Below are positions 51,507-64,000 of a stretch of DNA of 64,000 nt, one piece after another (the stretch's first letter is position 1; each line of letters opens with the position of its first letter). The notes below the pieces were generated by a model, which worked only from the letters and a program-made list of their open reading frames with translations, was not told the DNA's origin and searched no databases. The position numbers and the translations under genes were made by a program. This stretch comes from Acanthacorydalis orientalis (taxonomy: Eukaryota; Arthropoda; Insecta; Megaloptera; Corydalidae): NCBI GenBank assembly GCA_034766995.1, contig CM068314.1, positions 37,953,208-38,017,207 on the forward strand, given 5' to 3'.

Positions 51507-52274
51507 AAATGTACATAGAAGTTTAAATTCTCAGAATGATTTTATGAAAACCAATCTGTCATTTCTCAAAATTGTTTCTCTTTATATATTGGTAATATGA
51601 AGTGTAATATAAAAATCAGTTTAACATAAATGATGTTATTTCATGTTACATTTAATACTTTTTATAATTTATATTCAAGATCAATTTGTTTTTCACGGAA
51701 AATAAGTATTTATAAAAGGAAACTGACAAGGGTCTAATAACTGTACTTGTGTTTTCTTTATTATATTTCCTTTAAGTGTATACCTTGAAAAGTAAAAGCA
51801 TTACCTTTTAGTCGTATAGTATTATTATGCTTCAATTTAATGCAGTTGTTTTAGGTTATATTATTCTACTTCTCTTTACTTTTACTTTGCTTCAACTATA
51901 TTTTTGAATTTATTTTTACGCAGAATTATTTTTAAATTATTTATTAAGAGAATAGAAAAATGTTCATTTTGTATATTTTAAATTAGTAATACAAACACTT
52001 TAACAATTTTTCATTATATACATATATGAGGGAATTTTAAAACAACTATTATTTTCTTGGAAGACTTTTTTATATTATAAGTATTAATGCTAAATTTTAT
52101 TCTTTTATGTCAAATATATTTTATGCTTAAATACTTATTAATTATTTATTTTTCACTGTATTTTATTGTGTATTAATCTTGAGTTGCGTAGTTGTTTTGA
52201 AAATTACAGTTAAACCCCTCTGTTTAATTTTGTAATTAAATTTTGTCTTCAAATTTACACGTAGAAACATACAC

Positions 52275-52277
52275 ACA

Positions 52278-52336
<59 letters not shown>

Positions 52337-52345
52337 ATGTGTATA
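52275..52345. repeat. (CA)-(TA)n-(TG)n array
   Basis: TA block changing into TG units. Confidence 0.93.
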
Positions 52346-53398
52346 TGTATGTAAGTATTCGTGTCTGTATGTTATCGTATCTCAAATGTCAGACTTGATA
52401 TAATTCAAGAAGTGCGACAAGCTTTTACAAGTGTTATCAATATAGATATTTCTAGATACGTGTTGAGAAAAGTTGCTAGAAATGTCATAAATTTAATTTG
52501 TCACCAAAAATTTTGCACTAAATTTAACTATCAGTACAGATACATAACACACATAGAAAATTGAACAGTTAGCATTGAATGGAGATGTCTGTGTAATATT
52601 ATATGGTTTTTGACATGAATTTCATTTCATACATGTACACAGACACACATATGTATATATATATATATATATGTGTGTAATGTTTTCATTATTTATAATT
52701 CATTTAATAATCCGATTCAATAATAAAGATGTACTAATTGAATAATTGGGTTTAGTTTTCTGATTTCTTAAACCGCTGAACACTTTAACCCTTTCGAGAC
52801 AGTTTTGTCTTTCGCCACTATGCTTTCACTGCACGGGTATTCGAATCACAAATATGGCATTATTGTACGGGCCTATTATGATTCAAACACACACCTACAC
52901 TACACACGCAAAGAAAAAAATAATGAAAGGAAATGAATCTATAAAATGAAAACTTAAAAAATAAAAGAACATACTATCAGATACTTTGCTGAAATAAAAT
53001 CTTATATTATCTCTAATGCATTGTCGAAACGTTACTTGAACACTTATCCTCATATCGTTATGTCCAGAGTAGCTATGGCAAAAAAAAAAACAAAATAACT
53101 ATAAAACAAAATAAATCTGCTGCGATGGAGATAACAAGCTATGCTATGTTCGACTAAAGTTGTGAATCAATGCAAAATTTTAACGAGTGACTGTAGTCAC
53201 CGGTAGTATCGAAAGTATTAAAGTAGGACTGCAATAGAACGAACTTAATTATAAGGAACTAAATTTTTATGAATAAATGATATTGATTTATGAGAACCTC
53301 AAATGAGATGTCAACCTCAATTTAAAGTCTTAGAGATACAACTTTCTGGCAAATCGTAATCCAGCTACATTTATATTCATTTATAAATAACATTACAA

Positions 53399-53399
<1 letters not shown>

Positions 53400-53434
<35 letters not shown>
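53400..53434. repeat. (TA)n microsatellite
   Basis: Pure TA units. Confidence 0.93.
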
Positions 53435-53440
<6 letters not shown>

Positions 53441-55522
53441 AATACAAAATTTATTTTATGTAAAATAAAATATAACGATAAATAAAAATAATTGAAATCA
53501 AATCCTCGAAGGATTTCTCATAACTTGTATAAAATACGAATTAACGTTAAATAATAGTTTGGGAAAAAACGTACATTTAATACATCCCACATACGAATTT
53601 TTGTTTCCTTCCTTCCTTCCAGCCCGTAGCGCAGACTCATAAATCACTTGAAAGTCAAATTTGTAAAGGTAATCTTTGGTAAGCCTTCTCGGTAACTTAA
53701 TCATACGAATGATGAATGATTTCTTCGACACGAAAGTATTATTTAAGTTATAACGTATTCTGTGTTGAACTATCACCTTTCGGATTATTCGTCAAATATT
53801 GTGAATAATTTATTTGCTGTTATAAAAACTTGTTCATGTATTTATATATATATATCTTTAGAAATAATAATATATCTTTAGAACAAACATATGATATATG
53901 AGTAACTTATAACATAAAGTAGATATTTTGAAATAAATTTAAATATTTATTACAAAACGATTCTATAATTTTATAATTAATTCAATTTTAAGTAGTCGAT
54001 TTGATGTAATTAACATTTCTTATAATAACTGCAAAATATAATGTGAACAATAGTAATAAATTAATTTTTTACTTAATATTATGTACGTAGCATATTTTAT
54101 ACACTTTTTTAATCTATACACAATTATTTATTTCAGTTTTATTGTTTCCAAATTGTTATATTAATTTAAATATAATAGTATAAACTACTTTAAATAAGTT
54201 GTATCGTGAAATATACTGTTTGAAATGTAAAATAATTCCTTTCTACAAAAAGTAAGCTTTTTTACAGCTCGTAAATATTCTATGCATGTTTATCATCACT
54301 CATCAAAATGGAAACATCATCAAAGGAATAAAATATTCCTCATTCTCTATCTTTGAAAAAAGTTCACTACTAGTATACCGAGTAAAAAACACAAATACAT
54401 ATGGTTTGTGATACACATAAAATATATCTTTCGGAAAGTATCGAACCGATGAGACCGTAGAAAGCGTACTATTTTACGACACAACATTTCAATAGGAAAT
54501 TTAACTTTCGTATGATTTGTTTTTATCTTTACGTCTGACGAATCTTCTTAACTCTTCATACATGTTACTTCCCACTACCATTTGTCTCATTCCTTACCAC
54601 ATTTATATCCTTCTTTTGCATTTGACCATTACGTTTAATATTTCCTCCTCCTTTCATGCAATTTGTTTGCCCTTTTTTATTACTCACCTCTTTGCCATTT
54701 ATCTTACGTCATGCGTACTTTATCACCGACTTTTAAGTTCAGCCAAGCTTCTCATAAATATCATGCGCAGTCTTGAAATAATATAGAAAAAATTGGTATG
54801 AACTCGAGATTCAGATGCACACAGATTTCTACATTAGCACATAAATGATCAATTTATCATAGAAACAATTTCCTGGGTAATTTTTTTTTATACATTTAAC
54901 GCGTTTGAAAATTATATGTGTATTTATCACACTTACAAACTTCTCGTGAATCGATTTAAGTGTCGTATATACAAAAGATTTAATCGTAAAAATAAATTTT
55001 CTTATGTTAATAGAAGTTTCTTTCTTTTAAATTATTTTTATATTAAGATTAAAATATTTGTTATTCCATGTATGTATATATTTATATAATATTTGTTTCA
55101 AAAAAGAAAAATTGAGATTAAAAGAAAACTTTCTGTCATATAAAGAAATGGAAACACATTTGTTATATTAATATAATCCGTTTTACTGAAAATATAAAAG
55201 AATTTTCAATGAAAAAATAAATAATTATTCGCAAATAAAGACCCTACATTAAATAAGATTAAGAAATGTCCCCGAAAACTATTTACAAAATGTATTCAAT
55301 GGTTTGTAAATAATTGACAATAAAATAAACGTTAGCATACTTCAGTGAGCAACATGTTGCGTTCGCAATAAACGAAGTAGCAATCAAATAAAGGATTTTC
55401 ATTAAAAAAGATGTGTCTTAAACTGTATAAAATTTCAGTAGATTTTCTGATGTATATTATAAAGTAGATTCATTGAATTTAAATATAGATTTGATCACAC
55501 ACATATATGTATATAAAAATAC

Positions 55523-55525
<3 letters not shown>

Positions 55526-55571
<46 letters not shown>
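55526..55571. repeat. (TA)n microsatellite
   Basis: Pure TA units. Confidence 0.93.
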
Positions 55572-55573
<2 letters not shown>

Positions 55574-55964
55574 GTATGTATCAAATTATTTACCGTATGC
55601 GATGAGCATAAAGGTACGTTTAAATTGGGTTAGGAATATTATATTTAAAGTACAAACGTTCGTTGTATGTTTGTAGTAAACGACAGTGAGAAATGCTACT
55701 TATGGAAAACGGAGGCATAAAAACTGTTCTGGGTTCATGTCGTCCTTTATGAGCTGTAATCCTCAAATAATTGCTGTCTGCTCTAAGGAACACCGGAGAT
55801 TTAGGGAGAAACCAGTGGCTTTGTAGCTAAAGTTTAAGACCTTTCGCCAGATTTATTTTTCGAGAATCATCAATTATAGTATAGAGATTGATCAATAAAT
55901 ACTGTTGTTGTTTATTTATTTATCGGTATTAATTTTTTATTACATTACAGATATTAAATTTCTG

Positions 55965-55966
<2 letters not shown>

Positions 55967-56008
<42 letters not shown>

Positions 56009-56060
56009 GTACGTACATACATACATTTATACATACACAAAGTACATATACATACATACA
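55967..56060. repeat. (TA)n followed by CATA/CGTA tetramers
   Basis: TA run to about 56007, then ACGT and CATA units. Confidence 0.9.
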
Positions 56061-56445
56061 TAAATCATATGTCTGTTTTTAACAATTTTCCATTCTTTTA
56101 AATCAAAATTAAAAAAGTGAAGTTTCAATGAAATTAAAATTAAATGCCAGTTGATGAAAAACAAACGACTTAAGATGTAGCTCAAAATGTAAAATAAAAA
56201 ATTAACACCCTAATGGTATAAAACGTATTTAGTTTATTTAATACTATCCTTTTTTTAAAAAGAATATTAGTTAATGTGCAGCAGATTCCTGCTACAATTT
56301 GAATTATTGGATGCTTGGGTATAATTAGATCTGATTTGTTACTTTCATACTTTAAACACTGCTCTCAGTTTACATCAAGAGAAAAAGTGTTCTAATCATG
56401 AATCTATACCGTAAATTATACACCGTACAAACATATGCTTTACTC

Positions 56446-56500
56446 AATATATATATATATAGATAGATAGATAGATAGATAGAGAGAGAGAGGGGGATAG
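56446..56500. repeat. (TA)n-(GATA)n-(GA)n array
   Basis: TA, then GATA tetramers, then GA units and GGGG. Confidence 0.95.
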
Positions 56501-59449
56501 AGAGAAAGAAAAAGACAACGAAAGTAAAATAAAAATTATTATTAATTTCTTTCTTCATATTATTTTTTTTTGATAATTCTTTCTGGCTTTTTCCATATTT
56601 ACAAATATATTGAAAGGCAAAAAAATCCGTTCTTTAAAATGTTTCTTTAATTAATCAGTCATTTATAATTAAAATATATGTTCTAAATGAATATACGTAT
56701 TACTTTTCATAAATCAGTTCATCAGTTTATTATTCATCAGCTTATTTACATATTTATGTAAATGAAAAGAATGAATAAAATTGTATATAAACAAAAATCA
56801 AACTGGATATGTGTTTATTTCTCATTGTTTTGAAACTTTATTTTGGTAATACCGGTGTAATTGATTGTTCCGCGAATCTAACTGTGATTTAAAGTGCCAT
56901 AGAAAAAGTTTTTAATGCACAAATAAGCAGTTTTGGTGAAAACAGATTAAATAATTTAAGTACATGCTTAATGGTTACCGGCAAATATAGATTAAAAAAT
57001 TAATTGTTATTTTTCTACTCAGATCATTTATTAATTATTATTCTACTCGTATGTGAATCCTTTAGGTCATGTGCGAATTTGTTTGAACGTTCATCTAGTT
57101 ATAATTTGTGTCATATTTAAATAGATCTTAAACTCCATTTGAAAACTGAAATTGGTCATAGAGGAACCTTACTTGGCCTATATGGTTCGCATATTATTAT
57201 TAAAAATATGTACATGCGAATACAACGTATTTTTATTATTTAAATAATGGTGTTTATTAGTTGCACTTATTTCATTAAATATTAACTTAGGTAAATACTT
57301 GTCTATTAAAGAATTAATTGAATATTTCGGTAATTTCAGTATATTAAAAAATGTAGAATAATTGAATTCATCAGAGTGTTTATTTCAAGTTTTTGATGGT
57401 TGGTTGATTGGTTATTGGGATTTTCGGGTGCTTCGACAGCTGAACACGTTTTTGACTATCGAATCGTTAAAACATCTGATTTTACACTTAGATACGATGA
57501 TCCTTTTAAATTTCATTTATTTGTTATCTAACTTTAAATATTTTTAATTTGGTGATTAAACTTTCTAGTAATTTCAATCACTTCATTATGGGAAATAATT
57601 AAAAAGGACTTTTTATTTTCTTTTCAATTATTATATTAATTTTGTTATAAGCACTACATTAAAGTGATCACAATTATATTTCTCTTAATGAAAGTTGCCA
57701 TGTGTTAAGTCATTTATTTGAAAATTGTATATATATCTATATCTATTCATGTCGTTCTATCTATCTATATATATATATATATAAAGTTTCATAGCTTCCA
57801 TTATTAAGTACTATTATATAATTTTTAAAGTAATATTTACGTAAATATCTTTATCAGCAATAAAAAATTGAATAAATGAAGCATTATAGAACATTATTAT
57901 CGAACATTATTATTATTTACCTAAAACAGGAAGTACGATTTGTTTTCCAGTAAAATATCAAACACATCTTGCTCAACAGCAAAAAAATGTATTCATTTAT
58001 CTATGTTATATTTGTTAACTACTCTAATATATTAAAATATATTTCACTTTTTCTTATGTATCTTACATGTAACAATTAAAATTATCAACAAGCTTTTAAT
58101 AAGAAAATTTAATTATTCATTTACATAACATTTCGTATTATCATTTTGTTGCATTTGGAAACATCAGTCTGTATTTATTACATATATATATATTCCTAAA
58201 CAATATTCAAAAATAGAGTATAGAAATAAAATACATTGCCTGAACTAAATGTCATTATTTTAGATTACAAAAATAATAGCTTTAATTAAATTTCTTTACA
58301 AATAAATTTGAAATAATATATATTGTACAAGATTTCAAGAAAATTTTGAAAGAAGAATTAACATTTTGGTAAAAATAATTTTGAAAACCTTTTATGTATT
58401 TATTAGAAGACATTTTAATTAAAAATGTTTATATTTAAAAAAATCAATCTACTTTCCTTGCGTACAAATGGTATATTTTTTATAAAAAAACAATTTGTTT
58501 TATTAAATAGAATTTTAAAAATATTCTCAATTTTTAAAGCTATTAGAATAAATTAATTTTATATATTTATCGTATTTTTTTTAAAAAAAAACCAGAACAT
58601 TAATATATTTAAACATAAATATAACTTTGTAATTTAATTTGAATAATTTTATTTTAATTAGTGTTCGTTGCTAATTTATCAGAAATTTACATATATAAAC
58701 ATAACAAGATACAAATATATACAAGTTTAATTTTATTATTAGTATTCTCTTAAAATGTTCATGTAAATGTCGGCCAGTGAAATATAAAACGAAACTCGAA
58801 TGTCAAAATGATTGATGTCTGGCTAATGTGTTGTTATAAAAACAGAAAGTTTAAAATTGAAATATATTGCTCGTATCTGTCAGATAATTGTTGATATCAA
58901 AAGTATGTTTGTAAAATTCCATGAGGAAATACATGTTAACTTCTTCACATAGAATGCAATAATTTTTTATCTATTATGTAAAAAAAAAGAGTTTCTTAAG
59001 GACTATCAATTAGGAGTTCTCATTATATTCAATATAATATTTTTTTATCTACTGTTACACATTTGTATATATCTTTTTATTACTTAAAAGAGCGTTGAGT
59101 AACAAAAGTCAGTGTAAAATATTAAATAATATTTTATCAAAAGATTATGTGAAATATAATCTTAGAATTAAAATATTAAAATAAATAACATATTAATTTT
59201 AAGACAGTTCTAAATCAAATAGTTTAGATATACTTGTAGTCATACAGACAAAGTAGTCACTGATATCCTTTGAATAAAATTTGTTTTACTTAAAAGATTC
59301 CTGAAATATCAAAAGCTAAAGTTAATTTTCTAAGATGTAATATTATTCAATATACTAGAAATAGAAAATACAACTTTAAATTCTAAAAATTTTTTTTAAT
59401 CTCTAACTTTATATCTTTCTCGTTCTTTCTTTATATATACATTTATATA

Positions 59450-59469
59450 CATCTATCTCTCTCTCTTTC

Positions 59470-59502
<33 letters not shown>

Positions 59503-59505
59503 ATG
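59450..59505. repeat. (TC)n-(TA)n-(TG)n array
   Basis: Three dinucleotide types in succession. Confidence 0.93.
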
Positions 59506-59867
59506 TAACTTATTTATTCATATGATAATAGTAGTAAACTTTTCATAACAGTACAAGGGTACATTTTTTATACTTTCATATATTCACAGCTTTAATAAAT
59601 TGCACTGACCGTAAAAATAAATGGATTTATGTATTCAGTCAATGTATTCAATTGATGGATACAGTGAAGCAAGAAATTGGCGTTTATATTGAAACGAATA
59701 AAATATTCCGTAAATGTTTCGACAAAATAAATCTTCTTCAGATGAGAAAATTCATCGTCACCAATGCCGCAACAGACTGGCACATCAGAATGGATTTTGA
59801 GTAGGACAGACAAAAATTGCGGAAATGGACGAATAAAAATTTTATCTATATGTATATGTTTATGCTC

Positions 59868-59868
59868 G

Positions 59869-59905
<37 letters not shown>

Positions 59906-59935
59906 GTATATATATATATACATTATATATATTAT
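59868..59935. repeat. (TA)n array with ATGTATA symmetry
   Basis: TA runs with ATAATGTATA and TACATTATATA forming partly self-complementary blocks. Confidence 0.9.
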
Positions 59936-60941
59936 GTATGTGTGTATGTATTTATGTATATGTCTGCATGTTACACATCGAAAATATCTGCATGTTATGA
60001 TCGTGTACGATTTTCAATAAAAAAATATTGCAAAACTTTTGTTCAACTTCAATACAAATTAGAAAGAAGAAAAATAAAAATAACTATTTTTCATATTTTT
60101 TTTTAAAAGAAAACAAAAATTTTAAAAATACATTTATTTCTTAGAGAGAAAATGTTTATTAAAATATGTTCAATGTATACTAGGATTCGTAGTCAAAATA
60201 TATTTTTTGAGTAATTGAATACTATTTCCAAACAGTATCATTAAAGAATGTTTTCTGAAACAAGTGTATATAAAATCATTACACGATCCCTTTATAGCTA
60301 TCGGCCCTTAATTGTATTGTCTGAAATATTAACAAAGCTTTTTTATGTGTTTCCTTCCAATAAAAAGTTCCAAAGAGCAATGAGTTAAAATAATACAGTT
60401 ATTTAAAATAAAGCCAAATAAATATTATTATTATTAAATAAGAGAATATTAATAATAATTTATTAAAAATATATAATGCATATATTTGGAAAATTTTAGA
60501 AAAGTTCGCATATCATCGTATGTTCAACAAATTATGAGATAAAGATGAAAGATAACATTTATTTAATTTTATAAATGAAACCATACACAAACATTCATGT
60601 TCATAATTTAATAACATTTATTTGAACCATTAATAAACCCTTACTAGATAAAGAACTATTCTAAATTTTCTAGTCTTAATAACGCAGTGTCTCTCTTTTA
60701 CATGTTTATAATCACTTTTAACATATCTCTATTCCACTATTAATTTTCCATTCTTAGAGCTTTTTACATACTTGTTAGTTTTTAATTTTCAATCAAAATA
60801 ATTGTTCATTTTTTGATTATATTTATAATACAATTTTACTGACTTTAACACAATTTTACATTTTTTTTACCATTTTTTTATATTTTTCATACTCCTACAC
60901 TTCTTCTCTGCATGTAAAATGCACATATGTTCATGTATACA

Positions 60942-60949
60942 TACGCGCG

Positions 60950-61006
<57 letters not shown>

Positions 61007-61011
61007 ATACA
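60942..61011. repeat. (CG/CA)n-(TA)n-(TG)n array
   Basis: CA on the left, TA in the middle, TG on the right. The whole block is nearly self-complementary. Confidence 0.93.
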
Positions 61012-61715
61012 TTATAATCATATCGTTTTTATTCTTAGAATAAATAAAATGATCAAAAATTAACTTCATCAACATATAAATACTGCATTATATAAATATT
61101 TCATTGGATAAATATTAAAAATATATATTTCTGTAATGTACTATATTTTTATATTTTCTTATTTACATACAGAATACATTATTACAGAATAAAATCTATT
61201 AGGAAAATATAGACACTATGTAATAATAAATGTCATTGTCATTTGAGAAATTAAAAAAAAAAATGGAATAACATGGCAAACAAACAGCATGTGCATCAAC
61301 TACTCAAATTAAATTTTAAAATAGATAATATAAATATAAGAACATTTACAGAAAGTATGTCTAAAATATTGCATAAATTTAAAGGTATCAGACTACTAAC
61401 TTCTTATAATTAATCAAATTGAAAATAAGAAAATTAATTTATGCTGTAATTAATTATTCATAAATTTTCTTATGGATATATTTTTTATTGAAATGAAAAG
61501 ACAATTAAATATTATATATGATGTTAAAAAGTATATAAATATTATTTAAAAAGAATATTAATACGAAAATTATTAAAATCTGGTCAATTTTTTATACCAG
61601 TATTAATAGTTATCGAATCATTAAAAAAATATTACTTTTTTAGACATTTTCTACGACCAAAATACAAGTAAATCCATGGGAAGTATATTTAAACAAAATA
61701 TACTTTTAGTGTCAA

Positions 61716-61778
<63 letters not shown>

Positions 61779-61800
61779 CGTGTGTGTGTGAATGTGTGAT
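61716..61800. repeat. (TA)n-(TG)n array
   Basis: Long TA run changing into TG-rich sequence. Confidence 0.95.
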
Positions 61801-62880
61801 TGAGTGTGTGAATATCTCGATACTTTTAATCGAATATATAATCATATTTTATATTAACTTGAATTAAAATAATAAATAATAATATAAGTTAAGATTTTTC
61901 CTTTAATATCTATGAATAATTTGTAAATGATTAATTTTTATAAAAACTAAATCATTAAAAATCATATGTATTTTTATTTTTAAATGGTAATGTATAATTT
62001 TTTTTTTCGAGAATGACAATAAAATGAAATCATTATTGTCTTTTAATGTACTACTACTTTTACTTAAACGGATTTTTAGGTAATAGATTGACAATCATTA
62101 ACTTGCTATTACATTTTTTTAAACTAACAACATAACAGCTGTACATATAATTTCATAAGTCAATAGTTGTTGACGAACTGTAACGTAATATAATTTATTT
62201 TTAAATGTTCACCATTAAAAGCTGTACTAAGAAGTTATAGTTGTAAAATATTATATATTATTACAATTAAATAGCAAAAAATATATTATAATAGAACCTG
62301 ATAACGATGTATAAAATATGTGCAAATATCTTTTCTGAAATCGTAAAGAAAGTAAAGCTTAATAATTAAAGGAAGTAGAGTGATTGGATGATAAACATTT
62401 TAAAGTTTGGTTTATTATGAGATCGTATTCTCCCATTTAATGTCAATCGAATTTGAGTATTCTCTGAAAAAGTTCATGTCTCTCGTGTCATGTTTTTCAA
62501 ATTAATTTATGAATTCGCATATATAGGAATAAACAGGCGAAGAGACATATAAAATAAATAAATACTTGATAAACAGTTAAAAATGTTTGAAACCATAACA
62601 CCAAATAATTATCTGGTTGACATTCTTTTTGTACTAATAAAATATAGCTGATTTCAGCGATAGAATTTCTGAACCTGGTTTTCACACTTGATATCTCCAT
62701 TAAATCATCGAGAGTGAAAATATCAACTCAAAAATTATTTTTTATTTGAGGTTAAACTAAATATAGGTAAATTTATAACCAAAACACAAGATTTTTTTGT
62801 ATTTGTTTAGATTGGTTCATAATACAAGCATGAATAATTTAAATTAATTTAAATATAAAAAATGTTATAAAAATGCAATC

Positions 62881-62900
62881 TGATCTACTGTAGTAGATCA
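62881..62900. repeat. Short inverted repeat TGATCTACT
   Basis: TGATCTACT-GT-AGTAGATCA, 9-bp arms with a two-base spacer. Confidence 0.6.
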
Positions 62901-63178
62901 TAAATTAGTTACTTATGTAAGCACATCAAATTAACATGCATTGAATACCTTTGAATCTAAACAATTATAGAATTATTATAAATTTACAGGGAAAGAAAGG
63001 TGATTTTTATACTTTATTTCCTTCCGCACATATCTTTGCATAATTACAAGGTAAACTATATTACATAATACAAGTGAGAATAATCTGTGTAATAAGATGA
63101 TCTCTGATAGTACAGATTATATAATTACATAGGTAATTACTTGGTTGAATAATTAAACTTCATTGAAATAAATATTGA

Positions 63179-63211
63179 ATATATACATACATATATGTAT
63201 ATATATATGTA

Positions 63212-63273
<62 letters not shown>

Positions 63274-63275
63274 TA
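63179..63275. repeat. Compound CATA/GTATA/(TA)n-(CA)n array
   Basis: Tetramer and dinucleotide units over nearly 100 bp. Confidence 0.92.
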
Positions 63276-64000
63276 TGTATGTACGTATGAGTCGACAAAT
63301 TGTAATTGAATTGTTAATGTAGTACGTTATCCTGATGATATTCGTCTTGTTGAATTATCTGAGTGTCTGTTCTTCACCATTAATTTTGGAACATGTACCA
63401 TCTTCAGATAAATATTGGGGACTAATACCTACCTGAAAATGTAAGTTACTAATAAAGAACAGACATTCAAATAATCTAAAAAGGCCAAAACCTTCATGAA
63501 CAACGCATTAACAAGATTACACGTATAAAACATATTTATAATATCAATAGAATCTACACTCATTTAAAATAATTTTTCTTTGTGTTTTTATTTTGTTCGC
63601 AAATTTTAAGCTGAATATATCCCGTATATTTTAAGACGAAAACTTATAGTAAAAAAACGAAATAGTTAAGAACACCACCATATACAGCACAGTATTCTGT
63701 TACCGAAGCTTTAATGAAACATATATTTTATAAATTAATATACAGGTTATGTACACAGTATGGAATTTAATACTTATTATGTCTGTGTATTAAAATAACA
63801 TACGTTCAGTACTTGTACTTACTTTTAATATTGTAAAGCATTTTTAAATTTAATGAAAACAAAAAACATTGAATTTGTAATATTATAAATATAGAAAATA
63901 CATTAGAATAAATTTTTGTACTAGCGCCATGTAACTAATACTAAATATGCTTGGAAAAGGTTCCTTCAGAGTTCAAGTTTAGTACGAAATTTAGAATTTA

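Larger units (their letters stand above)
51130..64000. other. Gene-poor AT-rich region to the right edge
   Basis: No supported gene. It contains many microsatellites. A less AT-rich patch at 55680-55870 has a 48-codon stop-to-stop plus-strand frame (containing MSCNPQIIAVCSKEHRRFRE) of unknown meaning. Frames at 53498-53776 (minus), 54517-54786 (plus) and 62497-62700 (minus) have no recognised domain. Confidence 0.5.

Noticed and set aside
53498..53776. Minus-strand 92-codon frame with RRLTKDYLYKFDFQV
   Set aside because: No recognised domain and no supporting splice or promoter context; could be chance, so not called as a gene.
54517..54786. Plus-strand 89-codon hydrophobic frame (MFLSLRLTNLL start)
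   Set aside because: Composition follows a T/C-rich stretch; no family motif, no splice context and no matching neighbour exons.
1..64000. CRISPR arrays, rRNA or tRNA genes, bacterial operons
   Set aside because: Repeats are simple microsatellites without spacers, no cloverleaf with a GTTCRANNC arm was found, and genes have spliceosomal introns.

Overview
This is a very AT-rich eukaryotic window, most likely an insect and most likely a hymenopteran (bee, wasp or ant). The case rests on a tandem group of insect-type gustatory receptor (Gr) genes with short phase-0 exons, an arthropod-type serotonin receptor gene, mariner/Tc1-family relics, introns with GT..AG borders, and a very dense load of (TA)n microsatellites. 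Species cannot be fixed from the sequence alone. Coding DNA is a small fraction, and every convincing host gene lies on the minus strand in the first 24 kb.

Region 1 (1-11109): three tandem Gr genes on the minus strand. Each has a long first exon of about 310-320 codons. All three have a recognisable 23-codon second exon, and two have a 30-codon third exon, all joined in phase 0. The leftmost gene runs off the window or has lost its later exons. A canonical last exon with the Gr TYhhhhQF signature was not found in any of them. The two complete loci instead share an approximately 115-bp conserved block just downstream of exon 3.

Region 2 (11110-21261): intergenic. It holds an inactivated mariner element with both terminal inverted repeats (11533-12702), a second older mariner-like relic on the minus strand (about 15351-15500), many microsatellites and a perfect 24-bp palindrome.

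Region 3 (21262-23359): the 3' part of a biogenic-amine GPCR on the minus strand, closest to insect 5-HT1 serotonin receptors. A 110-bp exon carries TM3 up to DR of the DRY-type motif. The last exon carries the rest, from YWAVTN through TM4-TM7 to the stop. The 5' exons (N-terminus, TM1, TM2) were not found upstream in this window, so an unknown part of 23.4-64 kb may be intron of this gene.

Region 4 (23360-64000): no confident host protein gene. It contains a non-LTR retrotransposon 3' relic (37120-37800, plus), a Tigger/pogo-like transposase relic (50570-51124, minus), a possible Tc1-like scrap near 24670, several less AT-rich islands of unknown role (32.4-32.9, 35.4-35.8, 46.9-47.05 and 55.68-55.87 kb) and dozens of (TA)n, (TC)n, (CA)n and (GATA)n arrays. 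One island (35557-35784, minus) holds an unrecognised 75-codon stop-to-stop reading frame with protein-like composition.

Functionally, the recognisable genes are chemosensory receptors and a neuromodulator receptor. They are neighbours on the same strand, but nothing in the sequence shows that they are co-regulated.
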